Both the position numbers and the translations under genes were made by a program. Below, piece by piece: positions 57,901 to 64,000 of a stretch of DNA of 64,000 nucleotides. The stretch is from an uncultured Bacteroidia bacterium. GTDB taxonomy: Bacteria > Bacteroidota > Bacteroidia > J057 > CALAJH01. Position 1 is the stretch's first letter. The number at the start of each line of letters is the position of its first letter. The notes under the pieces are model-generated. The model did not search any database, was not told where the DNA came from, and was given only the letters and a program-made list of their open reading frames with translations. The stretch spans positions 17,977 through 81,976 of the forward strand of contig CALAJH010000033.1 of the NCBI GenBank assembly GCA_937922655.1, in the 5' to 3' direction.

Positions 57901-60645
57901 GGCACGTCGTTGGGCTGTTCGGGTACGGCGACGGTAACGGTAAACGTCAATCCGTTGCCCGTCGCCACGGCGGAAACCAACCGTCCCACGATATGTTTGG
58001 GCGAAAGCGCGACGCTTTACGCATCGGGCGGGGCAGCGTACCAATGGGCGCCGACGGCGGGATTAAACAACCCGTTCGTTTCCAATCCGACGGCCACCCC
58101 CGCCGTTTCGACCATCTATACGGTTACGGTACGAAACCCGTTCGGTTGCGAAAACACGGCGACGGTCGAAATCGAAGTAAATCCCGTACCGACGGCGGCG
58201 ATATACGGGGAGGGTTCGGCGTTGTGTTACGGCGAAACGATGCAGATTACCGCCCTTGTCGGTACGGATTATGTCTATGAATGGCAACCATCGGGATTAA
58301 TATCCGGCCCCAACGACGCGCCCGCCGTTGTTCTTGCGCCGTTGCAAACGACGACGTACACGCTGACGGTAACCAACGCCGTCGGCTGTTGGAGTACGGC
58401 GACGTACACGCAAATCGTTTATCCGCCGTCGCAAGTTACGGCCTTCGCACCGCTAACGGCGGTATGCGTCGGTCAAACGGCGCCGTTGTTCGCATCGGGG
58501 GCGGTATCGTACCGTTGGGAACCGGAAACGGATTTGTCGAATCCGTTCGTATTCAATCCCGTTGCGTCGCCGACGCAAACGACGACGTACACCGTATACG
58601 GCACGGATATCCACGGATGCGTTACGACGGACGAGGTTGCGATAACGGTGCATGCGTTGCCCGAAATTGTTGCTCCGTCCAACGCGACGATATGCTTGGG
58701 TCAGTCGGTGCAACTGTCGGTCGAAGGGGCGGACGTTTTCGTTTGGCAACCGACAACGGGCTTGGACGACCCGACGATAGCGAACCCTGTTGCGTCGCCG
58801 ACGCAAACGACGACGTACACCGTATCGGCGATAAACTCGGTTACGGGCTGCCGAAATACGGGGGTGACAACGGTGTCGGTGAACGCATTGCCGAACGTGA
58901 CGGCGTCGGCGTTGCCTTCGGGTCCGGTATGTTCGGGTCAAACGGTGCAGTTGGGCGCAAACGGGGCGAATACGTACCGTTGGGAGCCGTCGAACTTGGT
59001 TTCCAACCCCGATGGGGCGAATCCGACGTGCAACCCGACGCAAACGACGACGTTCACGGTAACGGGACGCAATACGTTCACGGGATGCGAAAACACGGCG
59101 ACGGTAACGGTGGCGGTGTTTGACGTACCGATGGTCGGGGTTGTGGCGCAAGGGCCGGACACGCTTTGCCCCGGAGAAAGATTGACGCTGACGGCCTCGG
59201 CGCCGGGGGCGACGAACATGCAATGGACGGGGCCGGGCGGGTTTTCGGCCACGGGCTTTAGCGTCGATATCGAGAACGTTACGCCGGCGGCGGCGGGCGA
59301 GTACGTGGCACGGGGCGTGGGCGCGGGCGGCTGTTTGGGCGCGGCCGACACCGTGCGCGTGGCCGTTTATCCCGTTCCGATTTTGCCGACGATACGCGCC
59401 GACGAACCCGTTTGCGAAGGCGGTACGCTTCGGCTTTTCGCCGAAAGCGCCGACGCCACGGCCTTTTATTGGACGGGACCGAACAACTGGTATTCGACCG
59501 AACAAAACCCGGTGTTGGAATCGGTGGACGGCCGCAACCACGGCACGTATCAATGCCGGGCGATAGTCGGCCGATGCACGAGCATCGTGCGTTCGTTGGG
59601 CGTGTACATCGAACCTTTGCCGCCCATGGTGCAAATCACAAGCAATTCGCCGATATGCGCCGGGGACGAACTTCGCCTGCGCTCGGATATAACGTCGGCG
59701 GAATTGACGTGGACGGCGCCGAACGGCCAAACGTATACGGGCGCCGAGGTCGCGGTGGCGAACGCGACGACGGATTATCGCGGCGAATGGACGTTGGTTG
59801 CGCGTTCGGGCAGCTGCAGCGCCCCGGTACAACGGACGTTGGTAAGCATCGGAGAGCCGAACACGCCCAATCCGCGCCCCATAGGCACGGTGTGCGAAGG
59901 ACAAGCGGTGAAAATCGAAATGCGTCCGCCGGTTCCCGCCGAAGGGTATCGTTTGTATTTGAACGAAACGGACGAGGGCCAAATCCGATTCAGAGAAAGC
60001 CTGACCACGCCTCCGCTTTACGAAACGACGACGTATTACATCGAACCCGTGGTGGCGGGATGCAACATCGAACGCGTGGCGCTGACCATCAACGTGGACA
60101 AAGTTCCGTTGGCGGATTTGAGCGCGTTGCCCGATACGTCGCGGACGCTCTTCGCACCGAATATTTCGACGGTACAGTTCAAGGATTTGTCGCAATTCGC
60201 CGACAGCGTGCATTGGGACTTCGGCGACGGAACGACAAGCGCCGAACGCAACCCCAAACACACGTACACAAGCGCGGGGGAATTTACGGTAACGTTTACG
60301 GCATACAGCCCGAACGGATGCGCCGATACGTTGTACTACGGACCGTATCGGGTGCTGGACGACAACATCGTGGGCATACCCAACGCCTTCACGCCCAACG
60401 GCGACGGTTTGAACGAGAAATTCGAACTCTACGTGGCGGGCTACCCGACGTACTGTTTGAAAATTTTCAACCGTTGGGGCTTCATGGTCTTCGACAACAA
60501 GTGCGAGGCGCTCAATTTCTGGGACGGCGTCGACGCGTTTTCGGGCCAAGCCTGCATCGAAGGCGTGTATACCTATCAATTCAAAGCCGAAGACGGTTCG
60601 GGCCGAACCGTCTCGTTCCACGGGACGGTTACCCTCGTCAGATAA
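45904..60645 (+). CDS. Giant T9SS-secreted repeat adhesin (4,913 residues)
   Basis: A single open frame of 14.7 kb. A signal peptide (cleavage near AGAQ, about residue 22) is followed by two related beta-rich domains (about 22-390), then PKD-like domains, a beta-helix-like domain interrupted by glycine-rich segments (about 570-1060), several more PKD/Ig-like domains, and a long array of about 78-residue repeats (1760-4409). Four further Ig/PKD-like domains, one with WDFGDGTTSAERNPKHTYTS, precede the C-terminal gliding-motility domain from about 4824 (PNAFTPNGDGLNEKFEL, then IFNRWGFMVFDN). The type B sorting domain marks it as a T9SS client. It is probably a SprB-like surface adhesin for attachment or gliding; this is inference. 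A strong terminator follows. Confidence 0.93.
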   Translation: MRLFFTSAVFAVMAALFASRAGAQINVYNDGPIALDIRVKRCWSNQNFDITGLQYLLFGPNEYTYKLRLRDVENLDGADWTAWKTVTADNQGYVWSPDDNQIVFSYVYSGTQAPTNFEFEYEAFRNRCGGRTSYDCCEIFGLCTGIYDANRKQGVGRVPFRAAEPNVWTIAQGLSSDGQYAFQFEFRWRYTYPLPPLCPNPQYSDGPVGLTVWLDKVWADTDFDGFGFFGAEELNVQFRFKDDLEAAFPNEYFCFTGTQNSPQFNNVNAEALNRTYADVAARSFQYDFRVWEDDCPCELDFFSPNCPTQCEYNTGPECNYLFGLINDPDDNLRTATGSIDFRSSPPGVDNYFDFPINVSTTERFTNWTARIRYRWTMGKPSASVAPPAPVCQNEPLTLNGQTQNATYYQWQEGVGTSCDAISQWNDVPGAVCRDFSVPTNFSGTKFYRLVVANRAGTGSNTNVGDHLVYAYSNCVAVTRNGPGNVPSIAGPCGLTLPGNAVAGFSVPLMPGAVSYTWTTTAPGATVVNGQGSNAVSIAFGTQGGEVRVSVDYGVCGQAVNSCFVTVDPTPTCDFIYVSPTAPDNAAGNAQNPVSLQGALNLYNPGDERNVVRMAEGNYTFNGILLMESGLKIEGGYRVINGNWTKEPTAVTTVNFVNCLEETPGGSGFDVGHHIGVKCNFINDFALQDLVLNIPSVTGTTVNRGRSVYGIYLNGASNYDITRVRVTVGNASAGANGVTGANGVQGARGNDGGNGQNNSCGPGFGVGGAGGNNVSINGAPGGAGGSGRCADSGLPGNPGTASGSVGGGSGGSGGNRPGCNIFNCQANSSHDGLPGGDVSGTPPQAGTGTAGPAGSTAVFFLPGAQAGTGNKGAGGAGGGGGGAGGGQTGFGCNDDKGAGGGGGGQGGDGGQGGTGGWGGGASFGLYVANNGVNGSVTDCQFVAGSPGAGGQGGQGGQGGQGGDGGNGGVCVNSNNCQGLGAPNCFNVNGGTSGCSRGCDFGMGGRGGRGGQGGQGGNGGNGAPGIAAATQFVTGNPLPITGTYPTGNPGVTLAYTKGCTNSEILLSETPPNASNWTLLSGGQFVPDVSSGFSSYTLASPNVAVYYSTVGYKDIQNGANVLRKFVNIRTVRPLPVIDPVPTEICAGESVTLSTATAGTIYDWRVLQITGAGTPANPVEIFSSGTPSGNTLTLNAPGTYQIKLRVFENCCGWSIPVYRTVVVKRRPPAPQFVQSTARVCQPTSDVVYEIQSVDGADTYQWTVAPPSLGSITSGQGTTQIAVTWFGVGTGTVVARAIGVGCLSGDAILNVEVVPPPAVSLSAAPTAICEGNEVTFTATGTGEIYRFTAQGGAVLQDWSGLSTFNTNELFFGQNLVVQAQAAVQADNGVLCLSPLSNPVSVNVSPIPSLTLTASDPDFSICEGDFVTVTANPQNVAGGTPRYIFYRNDNPNDILGEPLQTQNFVVTNDLRDGDVVYAVVFNGPPTDCPSQPARLDTFRVQRPPVTGNSSIVPSCGPDQTTVLVSVENTEGALIWQIATNLNYPNYEDIPGATQTTLNYTVPQITGSDTTLLYFRARYTVSGGCTNIPLASTDELFYLSRPPIADSATVCENGQATFFVPAPCPTCLTQWYDSPSASIPVFTGNTFTTPLLTAPVTYYVAFRYPGGCVSSRVPFKVKLFDTVFPNAQNQERCGPGNVTLAVTPDPINCPACTYNWYDHSGNYQQSGPTFNTGTLTTTTTYRVEAVSVQGCVGPRQSVDAIVRPLPDVQAVALQPAICVGASTVLQASGAATYSWIPATGLSATDVPNPVANPAATTTYTVTGTANDGCQKSATVTVTVNPLPVVSAFAVDNTLCIGENTSTFTAGAVIYTWAPTDGVSNPSAPTPILNPSVSTTYTVTGTDANGCTNTTTLAIQVLDLPTVTATADDDEICAGASTQLNATGGISYVWAPSAGLSDATVPNPVASPGSTRTYTVTATDADGCRNTATVTVVVVSPPVLTANADDNVLCLGETTDLTVAGGPPGVDYVWQPASAIDGSNIGTAVSANPQTTTTYSVSAVFGGDCVAQATVSVVVHPLPNVQISAPTDVICFGQSVNLFATGAVGYVWAPTTGLNNPNIANPVASPAATTTYTVTGTDANGCVNSREFTLTVNALPTVDATATPAAICTGQQTSQLEATGATSYLWSPAAGLSNPTISNPVANPGSTTTYTVTGSDDNGCVNTQTVTVTVHPLPNLVAVAIDPAICLGNTTTLSSAGATSFVWEPASAILGPNNLSDVSANPTTTTVYTVTGTDDNGCVQTRTVTVAVNFQPTVSAFAADDEICVGQSVSLSATGAINYSWEPAGLLNNPGVFNPVATPVVTTTFTVTGTNAGGCVDTDEITVVVHALPHISATSNPAAICPGQTTAQLSASGGVTYAWLPTAGLDNPASANPVASPAATTTYTVTGTDANGCVSTATTTVTVNVLPTLTATSSAPYVCLGQSATLTAAGAANYLWEPANQIDGPNTGVSVSARPDNTTVYTLTGTDDNGCVSQRTLTLNVVPNPEVTAVADRTEICVGQSSAQLTAAGATTYAWQPTTGLNNAAIPNPVANPAVTTTYTVTGTTAQGCIDTETLTVTVHPLPTVSITTGPTTICFGDNTTLTAAGATSYRWEPTAGLSNANIANPVASPANTTTYTVFGTDDNGCVQTATITISVGQLPTVNATASQADICSGQTTTLTASGSAGASYVWQPTTGLIGGNAGAAVQAAPAQTTVYTVTATTGLGCVNSSTVTVNVTPSPTVTINASNEPICEGESVTLLASGGTAYSWNPTTFLNNANIPNPVATPLYNITYTVTVTGANGCQSTAAVPVFVSPNPTVSANVTPANPTGTLTVFFLTGAAPFDVLVQRAGSTQTWERNDLTTGFTEFNDMPAGAYLVTVTDANGCVGRTNAVINPPTCTLTVNAGTDLTVCSGSVNTLNATVAGAPGPVTYLWEPNLNIDNPSAPSVTLIPSSTTIYTVTVTSGVCFAQDAVAVNVVPEPAIYAAPLQTHVCPGGGTLITATGAESYVWEPGGIVAPSITVAPPATTTYTVTGTTQGCSKSTTVTVTVYPAGNLTLNAFPNVACLGQTVQLQATGGTNYLWTPTAGLDDATSAAPLATPAQTTTYTVTATDANGCPISNFITVTVNALPTAAPTASPAQICAGQTTALTANASASAVSYEWQPASAIVGPNDQPTVSAQPGTTTTFTVRVRDAAGCEGTATVTVAVNELTTLNATASQTLVCPNEATTLFATGATGYAWSPAGPLSHPNIANPVATVNETTTFTVTGTDPNGCSARTTVTVNVHPAPVLTVNPVAATICLGESTPLSVAGGVSYSWFPTTGLSDPNASDPVAFPTTTTTYTVRGTDANGCVAQTTLTVNVANLPAVSAAATADAICAGQTTVLYVPGPDDQLTYTWEPATAVQGSNVGPTVVGAPLTPTTYTVTAGDVNGCTRTATVAVTVSNVVNLTAYTIPAQVCAGDPVTLYATGATTYLWQPSELVSQASQPVTTANPTTTTTFTVTGYDPQGCLGQAEVTVEVFAPFDLTINASDATLCIGQSAILTASGAAGYSWSPALSVSDPSSAQVSITPGSTTTYTVVGTDANGCSRSQTITISVVNPPNVVAGANAALVCANATTTLFAMGASSYVWQPQNAIDGTNVGANVVARPSQTTVYTVTGTDANGCSNTATVPVVVNPPPPVALFVSDDYVCPGTEVQFSAAGALNYVWEPANLFSTPFGTGQTLTIFEPTTVVVYGTDANGCVNSASTTVNVFSSPTATVTATEAPNAVVTVAVSGGWAPYTVRIVGFGVNATLTDVQDVTSFSGLNAGTYDVFVTDANGCRYTTFVSVFLPGCDLTVYAGEDRSVCAGTTISLTAGTTGGAQEIAVVWAPSSGLNTTSGPTVLATPVSTTTYTVTAVSGLCTAVDVVTIEVRPVPAVGAYTTTPTVCAGSTAVLNALGAGSYVWTPGNLVGATVAVFPTETTIYTVTGTSLGCSGTATVTVNVNPLPVATAETNRPTICLGESATLYASGGAAYQWAPTAGLNNPFVSNPTATPAVSTIYTVTVRNPFGCENTATVEIEVNPVPTAAIYGEGSALCYGETMQITALVGTDYVYEWQPSGLISGPNDAPAVVLAPLQTTTYTLTVTNAVGCWSTATYTQIVYPPSQVTAFAPLTAVCVGQTAPLFASGAVSYRWEPETDLSNPFVFNPVASPTQTTTYTVYGTDIHGCVTTDEVAITVHALPEIVAPSNATICLGQSVQLSVEGADVFVWQPTTGLDDPTIANPVASPTQTTTYTVSAINSVTGCRNTGVTTVSVNALPNVTASALPSGPVCSGQTVQLGANGANTYRWEPSNLVSNPDGANPTCNPTQTTTFTVTGRNTFTGCENTATVTVAVFDVPMVGVVAQGPDTLCPGERLTLTASAPGATNMQWTGPGGFSATGFSVDIENVTPAAAGEYVARGVGAGGCLGAADTVRVAVYPVPILPTIRADEPVCEGGTLRLFAESADATAFYWTGPNNWYSTEQNPVLESVDGRNHGTYQCRAIVGRCTSIVRSLGVYIEPLPPMVQITSNSPICAGDELRLRSDITSAELTWTAPNGQTYTGAEVAVANATTDYRGEWTLVARSGSCSAPVQRTLVSIGEPNTPNPRPIGTVCEGQAVKIEMRPPVPAEGYRLYLNETDEGQIRFRESLTTPPLYETTTYYIEPVVAGCNIERVALTINVDKVPLADLSALPDTSRTLFAPNISTVQFKDLSQFADSVHWDFGDGTTSAERNPKHTYTSAGEFTVTFTAYSPNGCADTLYYGPYRVLDDNIVGIPNAFTPNGDGLNEKFELYVAGYPTYCLKIFNRWGFMVFDNKCEALNFWDGVDAFSGQACIEGVYTYQFKAEDGSGRTVSFHGTVTLVR
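48085..48981 (+). repeat. Glycine-rich tripeptide repeats within the adhesin beta-helix
   Basis: Residues about 728-1026 are dominated by GG-X tripeptides, the clearest run being GGQGGQGGQGGQGGDGGNGG at 48745-48804, built from 9-base units such as GGCGGACAA. Short non-glycine stretches (ASFGLYVANNGVNGS, then TDCQFVAGSPG) resemble beta-helix rungs. Several cysteines lie between the glycine runs. Confidence 0.85.
54451..54690 (+). repeat. SprB-like insert unit 1 in the adhesin array
   Basis: Residues about 2850-2929. The unit lacks the ICxG/YxWxP pattern and instead reads as a SprB-type repeat, with GAYLVTVTDANGCVGRTN in place of the usual segment. It is followed by a unit opening LTVNAGTDLTVCSG. 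Confidence 0.7.
57265..57495 (+). repeat. SprB-like insert unit 2 in the adhesin array
   Basis: Residues about 3788-3864. It reads like insert 1 (GGWAPYTVRIVGFG, then GTYDVFVTDANGCRYTT) and is followed by a unit opening LTVYAGEDRSVCAG, parallel to the unit after insert 1. Confidence 0.7.
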
Positions 60646-60665
60646 AACAAAAGTTCTCAAACCGC

Positions 60666-60707
60666 CGTCCACAACGTCTCCATTAGGGACGTTGTGGACG
60701 TTTTTTT
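60666..60707 (+). terminator. Strong intrinsic terminator of the giant adhesin gene
   Basis: A 13-bp stem, perfect in its first 12 pairs (GTCCACAACGTC pairing with GACGTTGTGGAC, extended by one C-G pair), with a 9-base loop, is followed one base later by seven T residues. It starts 21 bases after the stop codon. Confidence 0.9.
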
Positions 60708-60710
60708 ACG

Positions 60711-61377
60711 TTGTGCGTTCCAAAATTCCGCGCTATTTATGAAAGAGGTAGCTCGGCATCGGGCATAGACTTTCCAAAACTTGGCGTGGATATTAAATTA
60801 ACGTCGTTTAAACAACCCCAATCTTCTTGTCCATTTCGCGACGCATCCCAAAAAGTATACGGTTTGGGCTATCGCCTGTTGGTTATAATTTACGACAAAA
60901 AAGACCATCATGAAACCCGGTCTTCAAAAACGACGTTTTTGTATGCGGTGTTTGTTGACGCGTCGCGCACCGGAGACTTTCAAACTACGCTTGGATATTT
61001 TAAATAGGCAAGGAAATGCGGACGACATTTACGCATATTTGCGCGAAAGAAACTTACCTTTGGAAGAAATCGGTTTGCAAACTTTGACGGAAAGAATCAT
61101 GTCGCAACGTCCCCTTCCGGGATATTTGACGATTTCCAACGCTCTTCAATGGCGGTTGCAGTACCAAAGAGTTATTGCTTTCGCAAAAGAAAACAAGCCC
61201 GGCGCCTTTTGTTTGTTGTGCAAGGCAAAAACGGCCCGAAACCTTACGGAGACACTCAAAAAATCAGGAATAAACATATACGATATTCGCTATTATCGCA
61301 TTGATGCAAAAACGCGGTTCAACGTCAATCGGTTGAAAAATCGGGGCGCATTTTTTTCTATTTTTGCGCATGTTTGA
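60711..61377 (+). pseudogene. Broken restriction-endonuclease-like gene
   Basis: Two overlapping frames seem to be parts of one gene. The first (60711-61007) includes ERGSSASGIDFPKLGVDIK, with a possible D/ExK site, then QPQSSCPFRDASQKV. The second (from 60910) continues with NADDIYAYLRERNLPLEEI and ISNALQWRLQYQRV. The frame changes somewhere in 60910-61007, and the first frame has no ATG and lacks a normal N terminus, so the gene looks both truncated and frameshifted. The style fits a PD-(D/E)XK restriction enzyme, and its neighbour is a restriction-modification methylase gene. Assignment rests on reading motifs only. Confidence 0.55.
61359..61366 (+). promoter_or_regulatory. -7 promoter box of the restriction-modification gene
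   Basis: TATTTTTG matches TAnnTTTG and ends 3 bases before the ATG at 61370, inside the 3' end of the broken endonuclease frame. The transcript would be leaderless. A TTG 23 bases upstream could serve as -33. Confidence 0.45.
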
Positions 61378-64000
61378 CGAAATTCGGCGGCAATTCATTG
61401 AAGAAATAGGCTGGGAACAACCCGCCACCCCTTACGTTTTTCTCGTTTCCCTCCCCGAGGGCGACTTCCAACTTCGGCCCCTTGCCCAAATCGCGGGTTT
61501 CAAGGTCTTTTATTGCGACTCGCTTCCCGAAAGAAAAATCCGAAACGACCTCCAACGCGCCCTCGCCGCCGTCGAAGCCGAAAACCTCTGCATTTTCGCC
61601 GGCAAAATTTGGCAGTTCGCCTACAAAACCCCGGGAAAACCCATCAAATGCGTCGAAAAATCCCTCCGACCCGAAATCGACGAACTCCTCCAACAAATCA
61701 CCCTCGACTACCAAGACTTCGAACAAGGACTTACCACCTCCGAAATCTCGGGAAAAGTCAAGCGCGGCTTCCAAAAAAACACCGAAAAAGTTACCAAACA
61801 ATTTTACGAACGATTCAAAAAAGAACACGCCCGCTTGGCCGACGAAATCGTCGGCGTCGACGACCCCGCACTCCGACAACGCTACGCCGGCCTCGTACTC
61901 AACAGGCTCATGTTCGTCTATTTCCTGCAAAAAAAAGGATTCTTTTTCGACCCCCACGGCAAACCCGACCACGACTACCTCAAAAACCGATTGAACATCG
62001 AAAACTATTTCCGTCAATTCCTTCAACCCCTGTTCTTTGAACATTTGGGCGCAACAACATCCCCCCCCCCCTGCTTACACAAAAATTTTCGGAAAAGTTC
62101 CCTTTCTCAACGGCGGAATCTTCGAACGACACCCCGTCGAAAACCAACACCCCGACCTTGACGTCCCCAACCGCGCCCTCAAAAACGTATTCGACTTTTT
62201 CGACCAATACCGCTGGCACCTCGACGACCGCCCCGACAAAGACCCCAACCAAATCAACCCCGACGTCATCGGGTACATCTTCGAAAAATACATCAACGAC
62301 CGCGCCGCCCTCGGCGCCTATTACACCCAAGAAGACGTTACCGAATACATCGCCAAAAACACCATTATTCCGTCCGTTTTTCAAAAGGCGGGCATGGAAA
62401 AACTTTCCGATTTTCATCGACAACTCGTCAAAAACAACCCCCAAAGGTACCTTTACCCCGCCCTCAAACACGGCTTCAACGCCGAAAACCCCATCGAAGA
62501 CGGTCTCCCCGACGACGTCAAAAAAGGACTCGACCCCAACCAAAAACAACTCTACCAAATCCGCGCCCCGTGGAACCAAAACGCCAACCCCGACATCGCC
62601 CTCCCCAACGAAATCTGGCGCGAAACCGTCGCCCGACGAAAACATTGCCGCCAAACGCTCGAAACAATCCAAAACGACCAAATCCGACACGTCAACGACC
62701 TCGTTACCCACAACCTCGACATCCAACAGTTCGCCCAAGACGCGCTCGTCTACGACGTCTCCGTCGAAACCGTCCGTAAATTCTACCACGCCCTCGGTTC
62801 GCTCACCATCCTCGACCCCACCTGCGGCTCCGGAGCCTTTCTTTTCGCCGCCCTCAACATCCTCGAACCCCTCTACGACGCCTGCCTCAACGCCATGAGC
62901 CGCTTCGTCGAAGATTTTGCCCACCGGCCCCAAGTCCCCGGAACCGACCCCCTCCAAGATTTCAAAAACATCCTGCAAGAAGTCGACAAACACCCCAACC
63001 CCAAATACTTCGTCTACAAATCCATCATCGTCAACAACCTCTTCGGCGTCGATATCATGGACGAAGCCGTCGATATCGCCAAACTCAGGCTCTTCCTCAA
63101 ACTTGCGTCGGTCGCCAAACCCCGCCCCGACCTCCCCAACCTCGGCATCGAACCCCTGCCCGACATCGACTTCAACATCCGTACCGGAAACACCCTCGTC
63201 GGTTTCGACAAACTCGAAAGCGTCAAAAAATCCCTTCACAACCTCGCCCTCTCCTTCGACGTCTCGGGAGACGACGTCAATCGACAATATCACGAAATCG
63301 CGCGCCAAGCCCAAGTCTGCGCCCGGTACTACGCCGAATTCCAACAACTCCAAACCCACGGCCACGGCGACGTCAAAACCGCAAAAAACACCCTCCGAAA
63401 CCACCTCGACACGCTCGCCCTCCGTCTCGACAGCCTCCTCGCCCAAACCGCCTACCCAACCCACGCCCACCCCGAAAAAAATCCCGACGCCTTCCTAAAA
63501 TGGAAAATTTCCCATCAACCCTTCCACTGGTGCGCCGAATTTTACCACATCGTCGAACAAAACAACGGCTTCGACGTCGTTATCGGAAATCCACCCTATG
63601 TGGAAACAACCAAAAACGACATTCCTTATCTTGACAAGGTAAGCAAAAACAAATATCGGGATTTGTACGCTTACGTGTTGGAAAGAGCGTTGCAAATCAG
63701 CTCGAAATCCGCCGTCTTGGGTTACATTATTCCCATATCTTTCGCGACCAATCCCGGTTTTAAGCCGATTTACGACCAATACTCCAAAAACTATTTGGCC
63801 GTTTCTTTTTTTTCGTATTCGGTAAATTTGTTTCAAGACGTAACCAAAAGATTGTCGATAGTCATTGCAAACAAAAACTACAATCATAAGATTTTGACGA
63901 ACGATTACATTTGGCGGGGCGAAAGTCTTTACAACATGTTTGCACAACATCCGTATTTGATTTTTGACAAAAAGAATATTCTTTTCGATGGATGGATTGT
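61370..64000 (+). CDS. Eco57I-type restriction-modification enzyme, frame interrupted at a poly-C tract, 3' end beyond window
   Basis: From the ATG at 61370 the first frame runs to 62161, but the family's sequence continues from about 62073 in a different frame. After the shift come KIFGKVPFLNGGIFERHP, YIFEKYINDRAALGAYYT, the SAM motif LDPTCGSGAFLFAAL and the N6-adenine methyltransferase catalytic motif IGNPPYVET at about 63585. The frame stays open to the end of the window, so the C-terminal specificity region is missing. It should methylate adenine and, in type IIG enzymes, also cut DNA. The shift sits in an 11-C run; 10 C would restore a single frame. Confidence 0.85.
62061..62071 (+). repeat. 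Poly-C tract of 11 in the restriction-modification gene
   Basis: Eleven consecutive C residues mark the point where the reading frame of the restriction-modification gene changes. With 10 C the codons would read through as SPPPAYTKIFGKV. The tract may be a slippage site or a sequencing error. Confidence 0.9.

Larger units (their letters stand above)
51181..59130 (+). repeat. Array of 32 Ig/PKD-like repeats plus two SprB-like units
   Basis: About 34 units averaging 78 residues, each with a start like xICxGxxxxLxA, a central YxWxP, a TTTYTVTGTDANGC segment and an end near TVTVxVxPLP. I count 32 such units by reading, with two different SprB-like units inserted after the 14th and 25th. Divergence is substantial, so these are old duplications at the protein level. 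Confidence 0.88.

Noticed and set aside
58453..60672. Minus-strand frame of 739 codons over the end of the adhesin
   Set aside because: Antisense to a well-supported gene; composition (Arg, Val and Ala) is that of a mirrored coding strand, with no domain.

Overview
The window is from a Bacteroidota chromosome. Evidence: type IX secretion (T9SS) and gliding-type C-terminal domains on three large secreted proteins, a PorE-like OmpA protein, small Bacteroidota families (DUF4293, DUF4197, DUF6438, DUF4340), and many start codons just downstream of the Bacteroidota -7 element TAnnTTTG. Base composition is GC-rich for the phylum. I cannot place it reliably below class; a Saprospiria- or Chitinophagia-like lineage is a guess. 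There is no rRNA, no recognised tRNA, no CRISPR array and no insertion sequence.

Layout. 1-5.9 kb: a secreted lamin-tail protein, a thiolase, a solitary nuoB, a methyltransferase and a membrane protein. 5.9-13.2 kb: a GH1 beta-glucosidase with a secreted partner, a transglutaminase-like protein, a pseudouridine synthase, RNase III, a DUF4340 protein and a methyltransferase. 13.2-21 kb: an OmpA/TPR lipoprotein coupled to gcvH, an MBL hydrolase, an SH3-like lipoprotein, a TPR protein, a HemW-like radical SAM protein and a histidine kinase. 21.2-23.3 kb: acpP, fabF and a DUF4293 protein. 23.4-30.5 kb: a minus-strand set with one SiaA-like PP2C phosphatase, two SiaB/SiaC pairs, a coiled-coil membrane protein and the methionine-salvage genes mtnD and mtnC. 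30.5-36.6 kb: a formyltransferase, a zinc-ribbon membrane protein, a T9SS subtilase and a PorE-like protein. 37-45.5 kb: a DUF962 protein, riboflavin synthase, ruvC, a glycosyltransferase, an Rpn-like nuclease, an acyl-CoA dehydrogenase, UDP-glucose dehydrogenase and two small lipoproteins. 45.9-60.6 kb: one gene for a 4,913-residue adhesin. 60.7-64 kb: a broken restriction-endonuclease-like gene beside an Eco57I-type restriction-modification gene whose frame changes at an 11-C run.

The most notable systems are the duplicated SiaB/SiaC partner-switch operon with no visible diguanylate cyclase, the giant adhesin with higher-order repeat duplication and glycine-rich segments set in a beta-helix, and the possible homopolymer switch in the restriction-modification gene. 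Secretion and surface genes recur across the window (T9SS clients, a PorE-like anchor, OmpA/TPR lipoproteins, UDP-glucose dehydrogenase, a glycosyltransferase), which fits a surface-attached or gliding lifestyle; that is inference.
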